This document shows, in pieces, positions 22,464 through 34,400 of a stretch of 64,000 bases of DNA. Each line of letters opens with the position of its first letter. Positions within the stretch are counted from its first letter, which is position 1. Both the position numbers and the translations under genes were made by a program. The notes below the pieces were generated by a model. The model was not told the origin of the DNA, did not search any database, and was given only the letters and a program-made list of their open reading frames with translations. This stretch comes from Marthasterias glacialis (lineage: Eukaryota > Echinodermata > Asteroidea > Forcipulatida > Asteriidae): positions 22,771,938 through 22,835,937 of the forward strand of contig OU452226.1 in NCBI GenBank assembly GCA_911728455.2, written 5' to 3'.

Positions 22464-25400
22464 ATAAAACAGAGAGATTGAGTACCTGGGCTGAGGACTT
22501 CGGGTGTGAGCAGATAGATGTAGTAGCCATAGATGAAGGTTTTCTGTGCGGCAACGTTGAACACTGCTCGGATGTAACCATCCTCCAGTATTACCTAGCA
22601 AAACAAAGCAGCCATCTTAGATTTCAAGACGGTCATTATCACACAAGGGTTTCCTCAATCGGGGCTCATTAGTATTATCCCTCAATTGGTAAGTGGGGTT
22701 CCATTCCAGAGAAATAATATACCCCTATTGAGTTAGAGTGGGTGATAATGACCCATGTTATAATAATTTTTGGGGATAATCCACCCTTTACTGGCAGCTG
22801 AGAAGCCGAGTTGCGAAGGACGCAGCTACAGCGTGTTCGAGCTGTGACAGCCAACCACATCGACACTTTAATGACCATGCAGCACAGCCAGAGATCGAAA
22901 GTGTCTGGTCCTTCCGGAGGGAGGAAAACCGGAGGGGCCGGAGAAATCCCTCGTGGCATAGGAGAGAACCAACACACAACTCTACTCACATAAGGCCCTG
23001 GCAGGGAATTGAACCTAGAGCCACAGTGGTAAGAGGCGAGCACTTTACGCACTATCCACCCATGTCATCCATATTGTTAAGTTTAATTTGCCCGTTCAAA
23101 TCAACTAGGGTAGTTACTCTATTGATGCAAAAGAGTGAAAACACCACTCTCTTGCCCGAGTGGTGATGTAATGTTCACTCCTTTTAGGGTGCAATTATCT
23201 CTAGTTTGCTCTTTTAGAGTGAAATTTGAGTAAAATTCACTCTGAATCGAGTGAAAAAGAAAATGTTTCCACTCTAAAAAGACTTGTCTGCCATATGGCT
23301 CTTTTAAAAAAGTGGTATGGGGGACAACTCTCTTTAGAGTGGAAATATGAGTGAAATTTGAGTGAATTCACTCGATTCAGAGTGAATTCACTCAAATTTC
23401 ACTCTAAAAGAGCAAACTAGAATGAATTGCATTCTAAAAAGAGTGAAAATTACACCACCACTCGGGCAAGAGAGTGATGTTTTCACTCTTTTACATCAAG
23501 AGAGTAAGGTTTCATTGTCATGAGATGGTTTCCTGATTATGGATGATTAATTTCCTCAAAGGAAGAGGGAGATCACAGTCGGGGTAGATTAGTATATCCT
23601 GATTGAGATAACTTTAGTGACAGCAACCATACTAAATGAGAACAGATTTATCAGTACAAATTCAAGAGACACATTTCGTGAGTGAAAATACTTTCTAATC
23701 AATTTGTCCGTAACATGAGATTTCCCCACTTGATCGTTTTGCTTGATCCTCAGCCAAAGTTTTAGGGCGATCAGAAAAAGAAAAAAGAAATTCTAGCTTT
23801 TACTGAAGACTAACGCTTGTGTCAAAATTGATTGTTACCTGCATAAGAGATATTGCTTCCTTATGAGTGACACTACCGGCCAGTGTCTTACGCAACCAGG
23901 CAACACCGTCTGCTGAAACAAAACAGTCTCCTTGAGGCAAGCCCTTGACATCACCCGTGATGAAATTCATTCCTTCACTAAAACAAAAACAGGGGAAAAA
24001 ATGTCAAACATTTAACCGTATTCATTGTATTGAGTAAACAACATATCAACCTGGTGTTATATTATATCTCAAACTTCCAAAACAAATTTGAGCTATGGAA
24101 TGTTTCAACTTTTAATTCAGCTCTACTCTGGATTACTGTTTTATGACAAACTTGAAGAAATTTCAAAAATTGTATTAAAACCAATTAAAATACCTGAAAA
24201 TATCAAATAATCAAACTTTTCCAGTGTGTATACTGTTAGTGCACATAAATAAGTCCCTAATAGATGATGGACGCAGCTTTTAGAATTGTAGTCAACCCTC
24301 TTGGAACCTCTGATGATCTATATCATAGCACGCTTCCAAAACGATGTCAGAATCACTGCATATACAACTTGTACGAAAGTTTATAGCTTTTTGCGCATGT
24401 TTTTGTTTAGTGTACTCAGATAAAGGTTAGCAGTGCTACAGATTGATAAAAAAAAAAAAATTGTGCATGCAGTACAAACACATCAGGGCCCAATTTCATG
24501 GCGCTGCTCACCGTGGGTCTCTGCGCTTACACCCCCTGGAATCACGCACTTTACAGGGCACCGTACGCGCAGAATTCTGTGGTAAGCAGCGCTTATAATT
24601 ATTGTATCATTTTGTACGTCATCTGTTAGACGGTACGAGTTGACTTGGGTACGAGTTGACTCTGAAACGAGTTGACTTGGGTATGAGTTGACTTGGGTAC
24701 AAGTTGATTTGGGTGCGAGTTAACTTGGGCACCAGATTACCTGGGTACGAGATGACTGGGGTACAATATTTGTCAAAGATTCAAAGACTAAAACATATGA
24801 ACAGAGACAAGAGAACAGAGACAAGGCATAAAATATACAAAACACAAAGAACGCAAAAAACACAAAAAACAACTTTGGGTAGAGTTGACTTGGGTACGAG
24901 TTGACCTGGGTACGAGTTGACCTGTTTCCAGCAGCGCTATGCAAGTGGACCCAGCTCTCATGGCAAATAAAAAAAATCTAAAACACTGGATGATAACTTT
25001 ATAGTTATAGGCACATCGTAAAAACTCACATAGGATCTTTCATCCTGGCGACGATGTACGACATAGGTGAAACCAGACTGAGTTTCTCTATCTCTGGAGA
25101 GCTTGGGTAACTCTTGAAGGCGCCGGATCCGTCCTCCTTCCCCCTGGCAATATTAATCCCTGCGAGGGCGTTAGTGATGGTGGCTGTGTTGAGACTTAAG
25201 TTGGGCTGGAAGCTTGTCGGGGTGGAGTCCCCACTTCCTCCACTGCGGGGCATCAGGCGACGAGGCGTGCTCCCAACATTGGGATCGATAGCCACGGATG
25301 GTCTCTGGAAACATGTACCAAGAAGTTTACAATAGACGAAGATCCATTAAGCCCCACCTACCTTAGCAACTGTCTTGCAACAGCACCTGGTGTGACTTTC

Positions 25401-28400
25401 TTGCCACGATCGCAGCGGTGGTTCGGTTGCGGCGCCACACACACGTATCGGATACACACACGTACATGGTTTTCGTGAACGGTATGGATTTAGCATTTGA
25501 TGCTCGATATGTGGGAGGGTGTACCCCCACCTATTGTGTCTTCATTGTGTTCTGGGAATCTCAGGAATTCTTTTGAGGATTTTAGGGGGGTGGGTGCTTC
25601 TGTATAAGAGGGGAAGAGGATGTTAGAGTGTGGGAACATTGGGTGGGGGCGCTCCCTCTACCACATATCGGGCATGGTATAGGATTTAATTTCGTGGCCT
25701 TTTGAGCAGTGCCTCGAGTTCAAAGAACAATGCAGACAGGAACACTATTAACCACTTTTACACGACTGTACAATGACCACTGCTATGGGATTTGCACCAC
25801 CAGAAATACAAATAACAAAAGTTACTACAGTTGCATGTGCTGTTGTGTGTCAGAACAATGGCGGCAGTTTGTGTTCTTTTCTAATGTGATTTTAACGTGT
25901 AGGACTTTTGCTGGACTTTTAGTGGCATTGTCAAGGCTGTGATTGGTCAATACGTTAGTAGGCGGGGCTTAATGGATCGGTCTATTACTTGTCTTTCATG
26001 GCAAAGAAGAAAGTAAGAAACATTTGGGGTTAAAGATAAACACGTGAAATTGAGTCGACAGATCAACCATGACACGCAATAACATATGACTTTGTCGTCA
26101 TGCAGGATGAATTGAGCCGACTTCTTATCTGTACAATGTAAGGAGTGATGAAGACATCTTCTCTTATAATCTGGCAGGTCATGGGTTGACCTCAACCCAC
26201 ATCCCTTGCATTTCAGGGAGCAATTTAGGAACACTGATATTACGTAGTGTTTTTTTTTTTTCTTCTTCAAACTACACTAGAGAGAGACAAAACTTAAAGG
26301 TAGAATACAGGATCGGTATCCATCAAAAGATAATTTTATTTCAATAATATCAGTCTGAAATCTTACCGATTGTGAAGTTCATACCAGTACCAATCTTCCA
26401 TAGAAGTATTTATGAATGAAATACTGTCAAAGCCGAGAAAATAGAATTTGAAGAACCCCAATTTTAATTGTATGACAATCGAACTTAAGGACAATGTGTT
26501 TACATGCTGCAAAGTGTGCAGGGTATTTTCACTATATTCTCCCGACTCGAATGACGGATTGAGCCCAAATTTTCACAGGTTTTTTTCATGTATATATTTG
26601 AATCACACAAAGTAAGAACACTGCACTATCAGGTTTACTAATCCTGTATTTTACTTTCAAAATCCCATCTTTTTTAGAAAAAGAGCAGCAGTTTTCAAAT
26701 CTTATAGTATGCCCATAAAAAAAATTTAAAAACCTGTACCTTGCTTGGCGGTCTGCTTGGCGCTCGTCGCCTTCGATTCAAACCCTCAACAAATCGTAGA
26801 AAACCATCCCGGAGAGTCAATTTCTGTGACTCCGTTCTTTCTTCAAAGACATCTAGGGGTCCTTGGTAGCTCTGATCACAGAGTTTGCGCATCAAAGAGG
26901 AGGCCGAAGGCAGGAGGACGAAACGACTCCGCCAAAACTTCAACGACTGCAACCAAAGCAAAAGTGTTAGAACCAAGACTTCTTTAGCGATAAAGATGAA
27001 TCGAAGGGGGAGGAAACTGAAGTTCTTATTCAGTGGCGTAACCAGACATTTCCGTTAAGGGGGGGGGGGGCAGAAGCAGGGTAAAAGAAGTAATTTATTT
27101 TAATATTTTATTATCAATAATTCATTAATATTGGTATTATTTTTGTGAGGGGGGGGGGCTTTTCTAATGAATCGAACCACTTCATTTGTGTTTTTTTTTC
27201 TCATGGGGAGGGGGGTAAATTATATCCTTTCTTGTCTAGAAAGGTTGACAGAATGTATACTAGAGAGGAGCGGGCACTTTGAATTCGTAAAAAGTGTACA
27301 AATCATGAACATAAGCCATTTTCAGGTCTACGACAACGCTACTCGCTATAAACGCCATTTTACTCCCTTTGAGGATGAGTGCGCAAGAGTTCCCGCCACG
27401 CAATGAAATGTTCCCTTGAATTTTCATTTTTAAAGGTCAACAGCCTAATTTGCGTTTTAGAAACCGATTCCTCAAGAGGAAAATTTAAACAAGGGAAACA
27501 AGTCCAGCATCTAAAACAATCCCTTAGAAAGTGGCAATCGGGTATAGACATTTTTTTCCCTATGTCTTCATTACCTCCTGTAGGTCAAAGCCTTCCCTCA
27601 TAGCAGCACCTCCTAAACAGATGTAATTATCACGGTGATTCCACTTGTTATCCACGGGATTACGGAAGATTCTCGTGTGGCAAACCTCGTAGCCAGATTT
27701 GCAAACTGGCCACAGTCGGTAGGAGTAACCCAGCTTCACACTTGTCCTCTGTTTCCTGGGAGATGAACAACAGTTGACATTCCATCAAACAGACATAAAA
27801 GAGTAAGATTCTTGTTGTTTTTCCCATTACCTGTCTTTCTAAAAAGTTGCTTTTCAAAGTGTCGTGGTATGTCGTGACTGAGCAGTCTAGCGCACTGGAC
27901 TCAATGAGCTCTGATGTTTCTGATCAGCAGGGTGTGGGTTCGAGTCCCGGTCTTGACACTTGTGTCCTTAAGCAAGACACCATTATTGCTTCGGATGGGA
28001 CGTAAGATACAGGTCAGGTACGTTGTGTAATCCGCGCCAAGAACCCAGTGACACTTATCGCTAAGAGAAGGGGGTTTGCCTTGGTGTTTCTGGCAGTGGC
28101 TGCTGAATGCGCCACAGCACTTTATAAACCCTTACAAGGTGCAATACGTAATGGGTCGCGATTCAAAAACTTCAAAAAGCTGTCCTAAAAATAATAATAA
28201 TAAGACCCATGAGTACCCAATTGTTGGTAGATACGTGCGCTATTTAAGACCGGTATTATTATTAAAGTAAATTACAAAAGTCTCGTCTACTTTTTGGTCC
28301 ACCATTGTCACTTTTGAAAGGTGATTGATACATTACACAATTCCCAATAGCCCTACACACATGGGAATGTTTCTTTTTTCCGATTACCATTGTAAAAACC

Positions 28401-31400
28401 TTCTCGCTAACATGGCTGGAATTAAACCATAGTAGATTAAACAAGTTGGATTTCTTTTTGGGATGTTGTTAACAAAAATATTCCCCAAGCGGTGAAAAGA
28501 CCAAAGAAAAAAAGAAAGAAAGAAAAAAACCTCCCAAACCCCAACAACAGAAAAGTTTATCCCTGTAAACACTAATTTTAAGGGTGCACTCCACTAAATA
28601 ACCTCCCATAGCACAAAGTGCAAAATGCTAAATATTTAAAAAATACTTTTAAAATACTTAGAAGTCTCGCAGGTTTTTAAAAGAAAAAGAAAAATATTTA
28701 TTGAGTTCAAATAGCTTCCACCCTCTGGTCAATTTGACATGGGTAGTCCCAATGCCCGTTATTCTCCGTCCAAATATAAACACCCCTACACTTGTGTAAA
28801 TTTCAAAACGTCCGAGCATCAATCTTAAAAAAAAAATGGCCCTACACCTATGAGCAAATATGACAATTTTGCAGGACCGAGATCATCCAAAATATTTCAA
28901 TGCAAGTTTGAAGCCAACAACCCCCAGGTCACAAAGTTTTTACACTTTACCCCGTTTATCTGGCTCTCAAATCTTTCTATGGAATATTTTGAGGGCCTAC
29001 AAAATATTCACGAGGCCGACGGGCTGCTTTCTCCTGATTTAGTGGATGGGGTGCACACTTAAAATCTTTAGAGAAAGTGAAACGAGTTCTAACCTCTTTG
29101 TGTATCTGACGATCTCTATGCTCTTCATATCAGGCTTGAGGCTTATCTTATGATACGTCTGACCATAGCTTAATATGTACACATGCTGTGAAGAAGAAAG
29201 AAAATCAGTGAAATGTGTAGTTTTGAATTCCTGTGTTTGATCTGATTTTTGATCACATGAGGGCGCTTCTGAAATGCTCTATGTTTATTTATACTACAGG
29301 CTACTAAAATCATGTATATTTAAACAGCTGTTGGTAATGTGCAATTCTGGTAGGACAATTAAAAAAAAAATACAAAGAAGATCCCCTGAACACCATCAAT
29401 TTTTCAGGAAGCTTATCGATGTTTTTTGTATGTTTTAGATTATTTGTAGCAATAAAAGTGGCATTACAATTAGTTCCTTATTAAGGCGGTACAGATATGT
29501 AAACTTTCAGCCTCAAAAAGTGTCAGTATTCAAACACATGGTAAAATATGCATGCGTAGTCGACTGTCACATGTGCAACATTCTACTACGCATGCGCTTT
29601 ACGAAGCACTCATGGAACTATCGCACGTACACATGCGCAAACATCCCCTTTTCTCGAGTTCATTGTTGCCGAACTAGAGAAGTAAAGGTATAGACCGTTT
29701 ACGAAATCACGGCTTGGGCTTGGGCTCCGGCTTGATCTCCGTCCGCCTGTTTGAATCCCCGTAAGGAAAGCACACGTTTTCAAAATAACTAACAGAGCCT
29801 AAGCCCGAGCCCAAGCCCAAGCCGTGGTTTCGCAAACGGCCATAGTAAAACCAATAACAGGGTTCATTTCAGGTGGACACTCGATATTAGCTCCCCTCGG
29901 TATTGGAAGCTGACAAACTAGCTAGTTTGTCAAACTTACTAGTTTGTCAAGAAGTTGACAAACTAGCTAGTTTGTCAAACTTACTAGCTTGTCAAGAAGT
30001 TGACGAACTAGCTAGTTTGTCAAACTTACTAGTTTGTCAAGAAGTTGACGAACTAGCTAGTTTGTCAAACTTACTAGTTTGTCAAGAAGTTGACGAACTA
30101 GCTATAGTTTGTCAAACTTACTAGTTTGTCAAGAAGTTGACGAACTAGCTAGTTTGTCAAACTTACTAGTTTGTCAAGAAGTTGACGAACTAGCTATAGT
30201 TTGTCAAACTTACTAGTTTGTCAAGAAGTTGGCAAACTAGCTAGTTTGTCAAACTTACTAGTTTGTCAAGAAGTTGACGAACTAGCTAGTTTGTCAACTT
30301 CCAATACTTGTGGGAGCTCATTTCAACTGTCCAACCTCCAACCATGTTCAAAGAAAGGATGTCAGGTGACGTCGGGGTCAATGCTTACCTTGTCTGGGTT
30401 GGTGACTAAAGGAAGATGGCTGCTTCCCTTGAGGGATAAGTTCGCTATCTCTGATTTTGGCAACATTATCAGTTGGTAATTCTGCAAAAAGAAAAAAACT
30501 AAATTGTCCGAAAATGACTCAAAAACAGAAAAACAACATTACTGTTTGTTTCGTCAAACTAATTTTAACATGAATTGTAATTAGAAAAAAAACCCCTAAA
30601 TACATGTATATATATGTATAATGCTACCTGCAATAATTTTGTTTCTCAAAAATCTTCTTAAACTGTTGTTACTGGTTCTTAATGTGCATTGAGATTTCTT
30701 TCATTTATCTAATGCAATGCATAAAACTTGGGTTACTTTTTAAAACACTATAATTAGAATAGATGTTAATATCATCAGATAAAAACAAATATTATGTGTG
30801 TTTTTTACCCATATACCGATGTGTGTTAAACACTGTATACTCAGTACTTTCCACATGCATAGTCCTCGTGTGGGATTCGAACCCACGATCCCCGCCACTC
30901 TGCTCTAGAATGGCGGGGGTCAAGGGTTCGAATCTCACCCCAGGAATAATGCCTGTGGAGGTTTTTTTACAAGATAATTTGATTGAATTCAACTTGTTTG
31001 CATAACTTCAGTCATGAAATAGTACCGCACTTCTGCAACCGATTATTTGTGGATTTATAATTATGTTTAAGTTTTGGGGGTTTTTGTAGCACAAAATTAT
31101 GCCAAAAGTTGATGAGAGTATTTTACATGGTTTAATAAAAAAAAATATCATAAGAAAAAATGAGTACCTGAATCAATCTCTGTGAGATGAGTTCCTCAAA
31201 GACACTCTGGATGGTTTTACCAGACGGAGACGTCTCCTCGCCATCTTCAGGAATGATGTCCAACGTCTGGGGGTTCTCGTGGAAGTCTGTTTCCAGGGTC
31301 TTGTTGTCGGGATAGAAATCTGTCGTGATCGGAAAACAGGCTGTGGCAGTCAAAGACTTCCAGTCCACACCTGAGAAAAAAATTAAAATCAAACATATTG

Positions 31401-34400
31401 TTTAACATGACTTGATTTCTCAGTCCCTTTATCTATCTGCTCTTTGAATTGTTATACTCGATCTTGTAACTTGCAAAACTGGAAAATGAATGGAGCGTTG
31501 GACTTGATTTTGTACAAGAAAATTTAGAGATTGAAGATAAAACCGAATCGAATCCTTCATCTCATTCAACAGTTTTTTAAGAAGCCATAATTTGTCCCGT
31601 CCTAATTTTGAAAAAATAGCTAAACATTTACAAGTATAGAACATTGCCAAAATAAATTTGCTAACCAGAATTTTTTAAAGCTCTGCTGACTGATGCTGTG
31701 TGGAAACCAAAGCTGCCATGTTTCTAGCTTTTACTTTACTTTCAGCCATCTTAAACTGTGGCATTCGTATAAAATTAAGCTATGGTTAAAATGGCATAAT
31801 GGAGAAAATTGTTCACACTGAGCAACGATCGGTAGCTTCCAGTCAGTAGGTCTCATTCATACTTAAACGGATTCAGTGCTAAAGATAAATTAATAAACGG
31901 TATTAAGAAAAGAAGAAAAAAACACAAACAACAACCAACCAACCAACCAACCCGACAAAAACATTAACAAGAAAAACAGTAAATATTACAAGCAATTAAA
32001 ATAAAAGTAAGACACTTTGACATTTTTAAAATTTCAAATAAACTATTTTTTTACAAAATTAAATTAAAAAAGGCTGATTTTTTAGATGTCCAATTAGTCA
32101 TAGCTTTCAACCCCAAAACAGCGCCATCTTGTGGCCAGATTTCATAATTATTACAATACCTGTTTGTAGGAAGGGCGTCCAAGCTTGCTCTCCAGTAATG
32201 CCCCATCCACATCCAATCCTCCTCTTCAGATTCACCATCAAACCAAGCATTCTGTTCGGCGAATCTAAACGAAATTAAAATACAATTACGAATTTAATCA
32301 GTTGAATGAATCCAGCTGCATTAGTGAACAGCAAAGGTCTGGTGAATCATTGAAAACAACATCTCAAGTCGTTTCTTTTATTAAAACATTTTGATAAAAT
32401 CAAAACCTTTGATCAATCTAAGAAGTCGCCCGATATTGATGGAATAAATACTCCATGATGCAAAAGGTTAATAGGTTTGCTGCAAGGTTTAATAAAATAA
32501 AAATTCAAAGGAAGGATTGAAATTTGTGTCGCTATTTTGTTTTGTTTTTTAGACAAAACTGAATGTAATTATACCAGTTGTAGTGAGCTGTGTTCCCATT
32601 GCAATATAAATAATTCGCTTCGTTTTCACAATTCGCGTGAAGGTGAAGCATGAACCAAGCTTTATAATGCCTGCAGGGGCCAAGGGCCAATTTCATTAAA
32701 CATGTTAACAGAAACGTCATGCTTACAGAGTGGTCATTTCTAGAAGTTCCATTTCATTATCTCTGCTGAAGTTGCCGCCGGGATTCTTCGTTTTTTCCTC
32801 CAGCCTGACGGGATTAATTTCTCGGAATTGCCGGAATCATTTTTCTTTGATAGTACCGCTGGCACGAATAAAAATTGACTCGTAAAAGCCAAGAGAACAA
32901 AGATTCTCTTCACTGCACCGGGACTTTTCTCTATCGAGAAACGGTCAAATAGGCCTACAGGTACCGTGAATTGCAAAAAATCTCGGCCGTGAGCCATCCC
33001 CGGTTCACTCTGACTTATAGCTCCATTAAGCCGAATACAATGAAAAATTGTAAAAGCCTCTCTATGTCTTGTAATCATTTTCTTGGAACAAAAGGACAAA
33101 GGTCTGAAATCGGAGAGATCCACAATAACGCATGTAGCCAACAATCGGCGAAATATTCAGCGCCATCTGTCCTGTTTGTGTGTGGGTGAAACGAAGCACT
33201 ACGCAGCAAGTCCGTGCTCTGTGCACGCTCAGCGGTGGAATGTCCAGGTGACCTTTGTTCCCGTATCCCGATTCTACACAATGGCGTGTTTCCACGTAGC
33301 CCTCTTGCTTGCTTGAACAACATATTTGTGGATACTCGTTAGCTGGTGCCAACTTGTTAACAACCACGTGGCAAAAAGCACGCTTTCTTGCTGATGGTCA
33401 ATGTATGAGTGACGCAACACTAATTCAAATCCATTGTGAACGAGCACAAGTGCTGTCAAATCTTTCCCGATTGATTGTGAAACACGTATTGTTCTGCTAT
33501 AGAAGACAATAAGAGCTTCCTGCTGGAAGCATTGAGTTGACAAACCACAGGTTCTTTTCAGAACTAACCCAACTCAAGGAACATTACTTGGTATCCCGCA
33601 ATCTTCCTGGTCAAATGCAGCGTGGAAAGTGCGTTGTAGCTGTTTTGAACAAAAGGGTGGGGGGGGGGGGGGGGTTCCGTCGAGTGACAGCAGTTTTTTG
33701 CGAAAATTTGGAAAAGCGGCCTCTGTTGTTTGATTTGCAAAAGGGACGATGTGTGGGTGACGGTGCTGAGATCGCACGCGGTGGTGAGATCGTGCTGGTG
33801 AAAAATGACCAACAACGTATTGAGCTAAGACTATTTCCTGTATTGAATGATCATAGTGATCAACGTCATACGCATAAGTTCTTTTACCGCAAGCTTTATT
33901 AGATTGAAATCCCAGCGTGCAATTTTTCAAATCCTACTAAATACATTTAAGCACAAAAATTCGCTTAACTGTAAACAGCTTCATAAAATTGCACCCCACC
34001 CTTTTTGTAGGTAAGCATGACCCTTGACCTCACCATCATTAGTAGTCTCCTCAGCAGTGGATTCATTGAAGAGACTAGATGCACTTGATGATGAACTGAT
34101 GAGGTCAGTACTACTGTTACCAGCCGACTCGGTGCTCAGGAGGTTGTGTTTATGATGAAGCTGGATCACATCCCCGTGGGGACCTATGGGAGAACAAAAT
34201 CAATGCCTTCAACTGGTCATTTTCCCGTCTCATTGAAAACAAGTTTTTTTGGAGAAAGTTTATTGAGTAATTTATTGACAAAATGTTCAAAATATAGTTA
34301 ACAACCTTCAAAATTGTCACAAGGTAAAAAGCTGTCCTCTATAACGAGTCAAAATTATTTTCCTTCTTTTGTCCATCCACAAACCAAGAAAAACAACAAT

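Noticed and set aside
29903..30479. Plus-strand ORFs with [15 protein letters not shown] repeats
   Set aside because: They arise because the tandem unit is 45 bp (15 codons); the array lies in a DEPDC5 intron and two units shift the frame by 2 bp.
30850..30960. Possible tRNA genes on both strands
   Set aside because: Good T-arm-like motifs, but acceptor stems do not pair and no anticodon arm could be placed; better read as SINE fragments.
33537..33930. ORFs of 83-121 codons on both strands in DEPDC5 intron 9
   Set aside because: They overlap one another around a poly-G tract and show no family features or splice signals.
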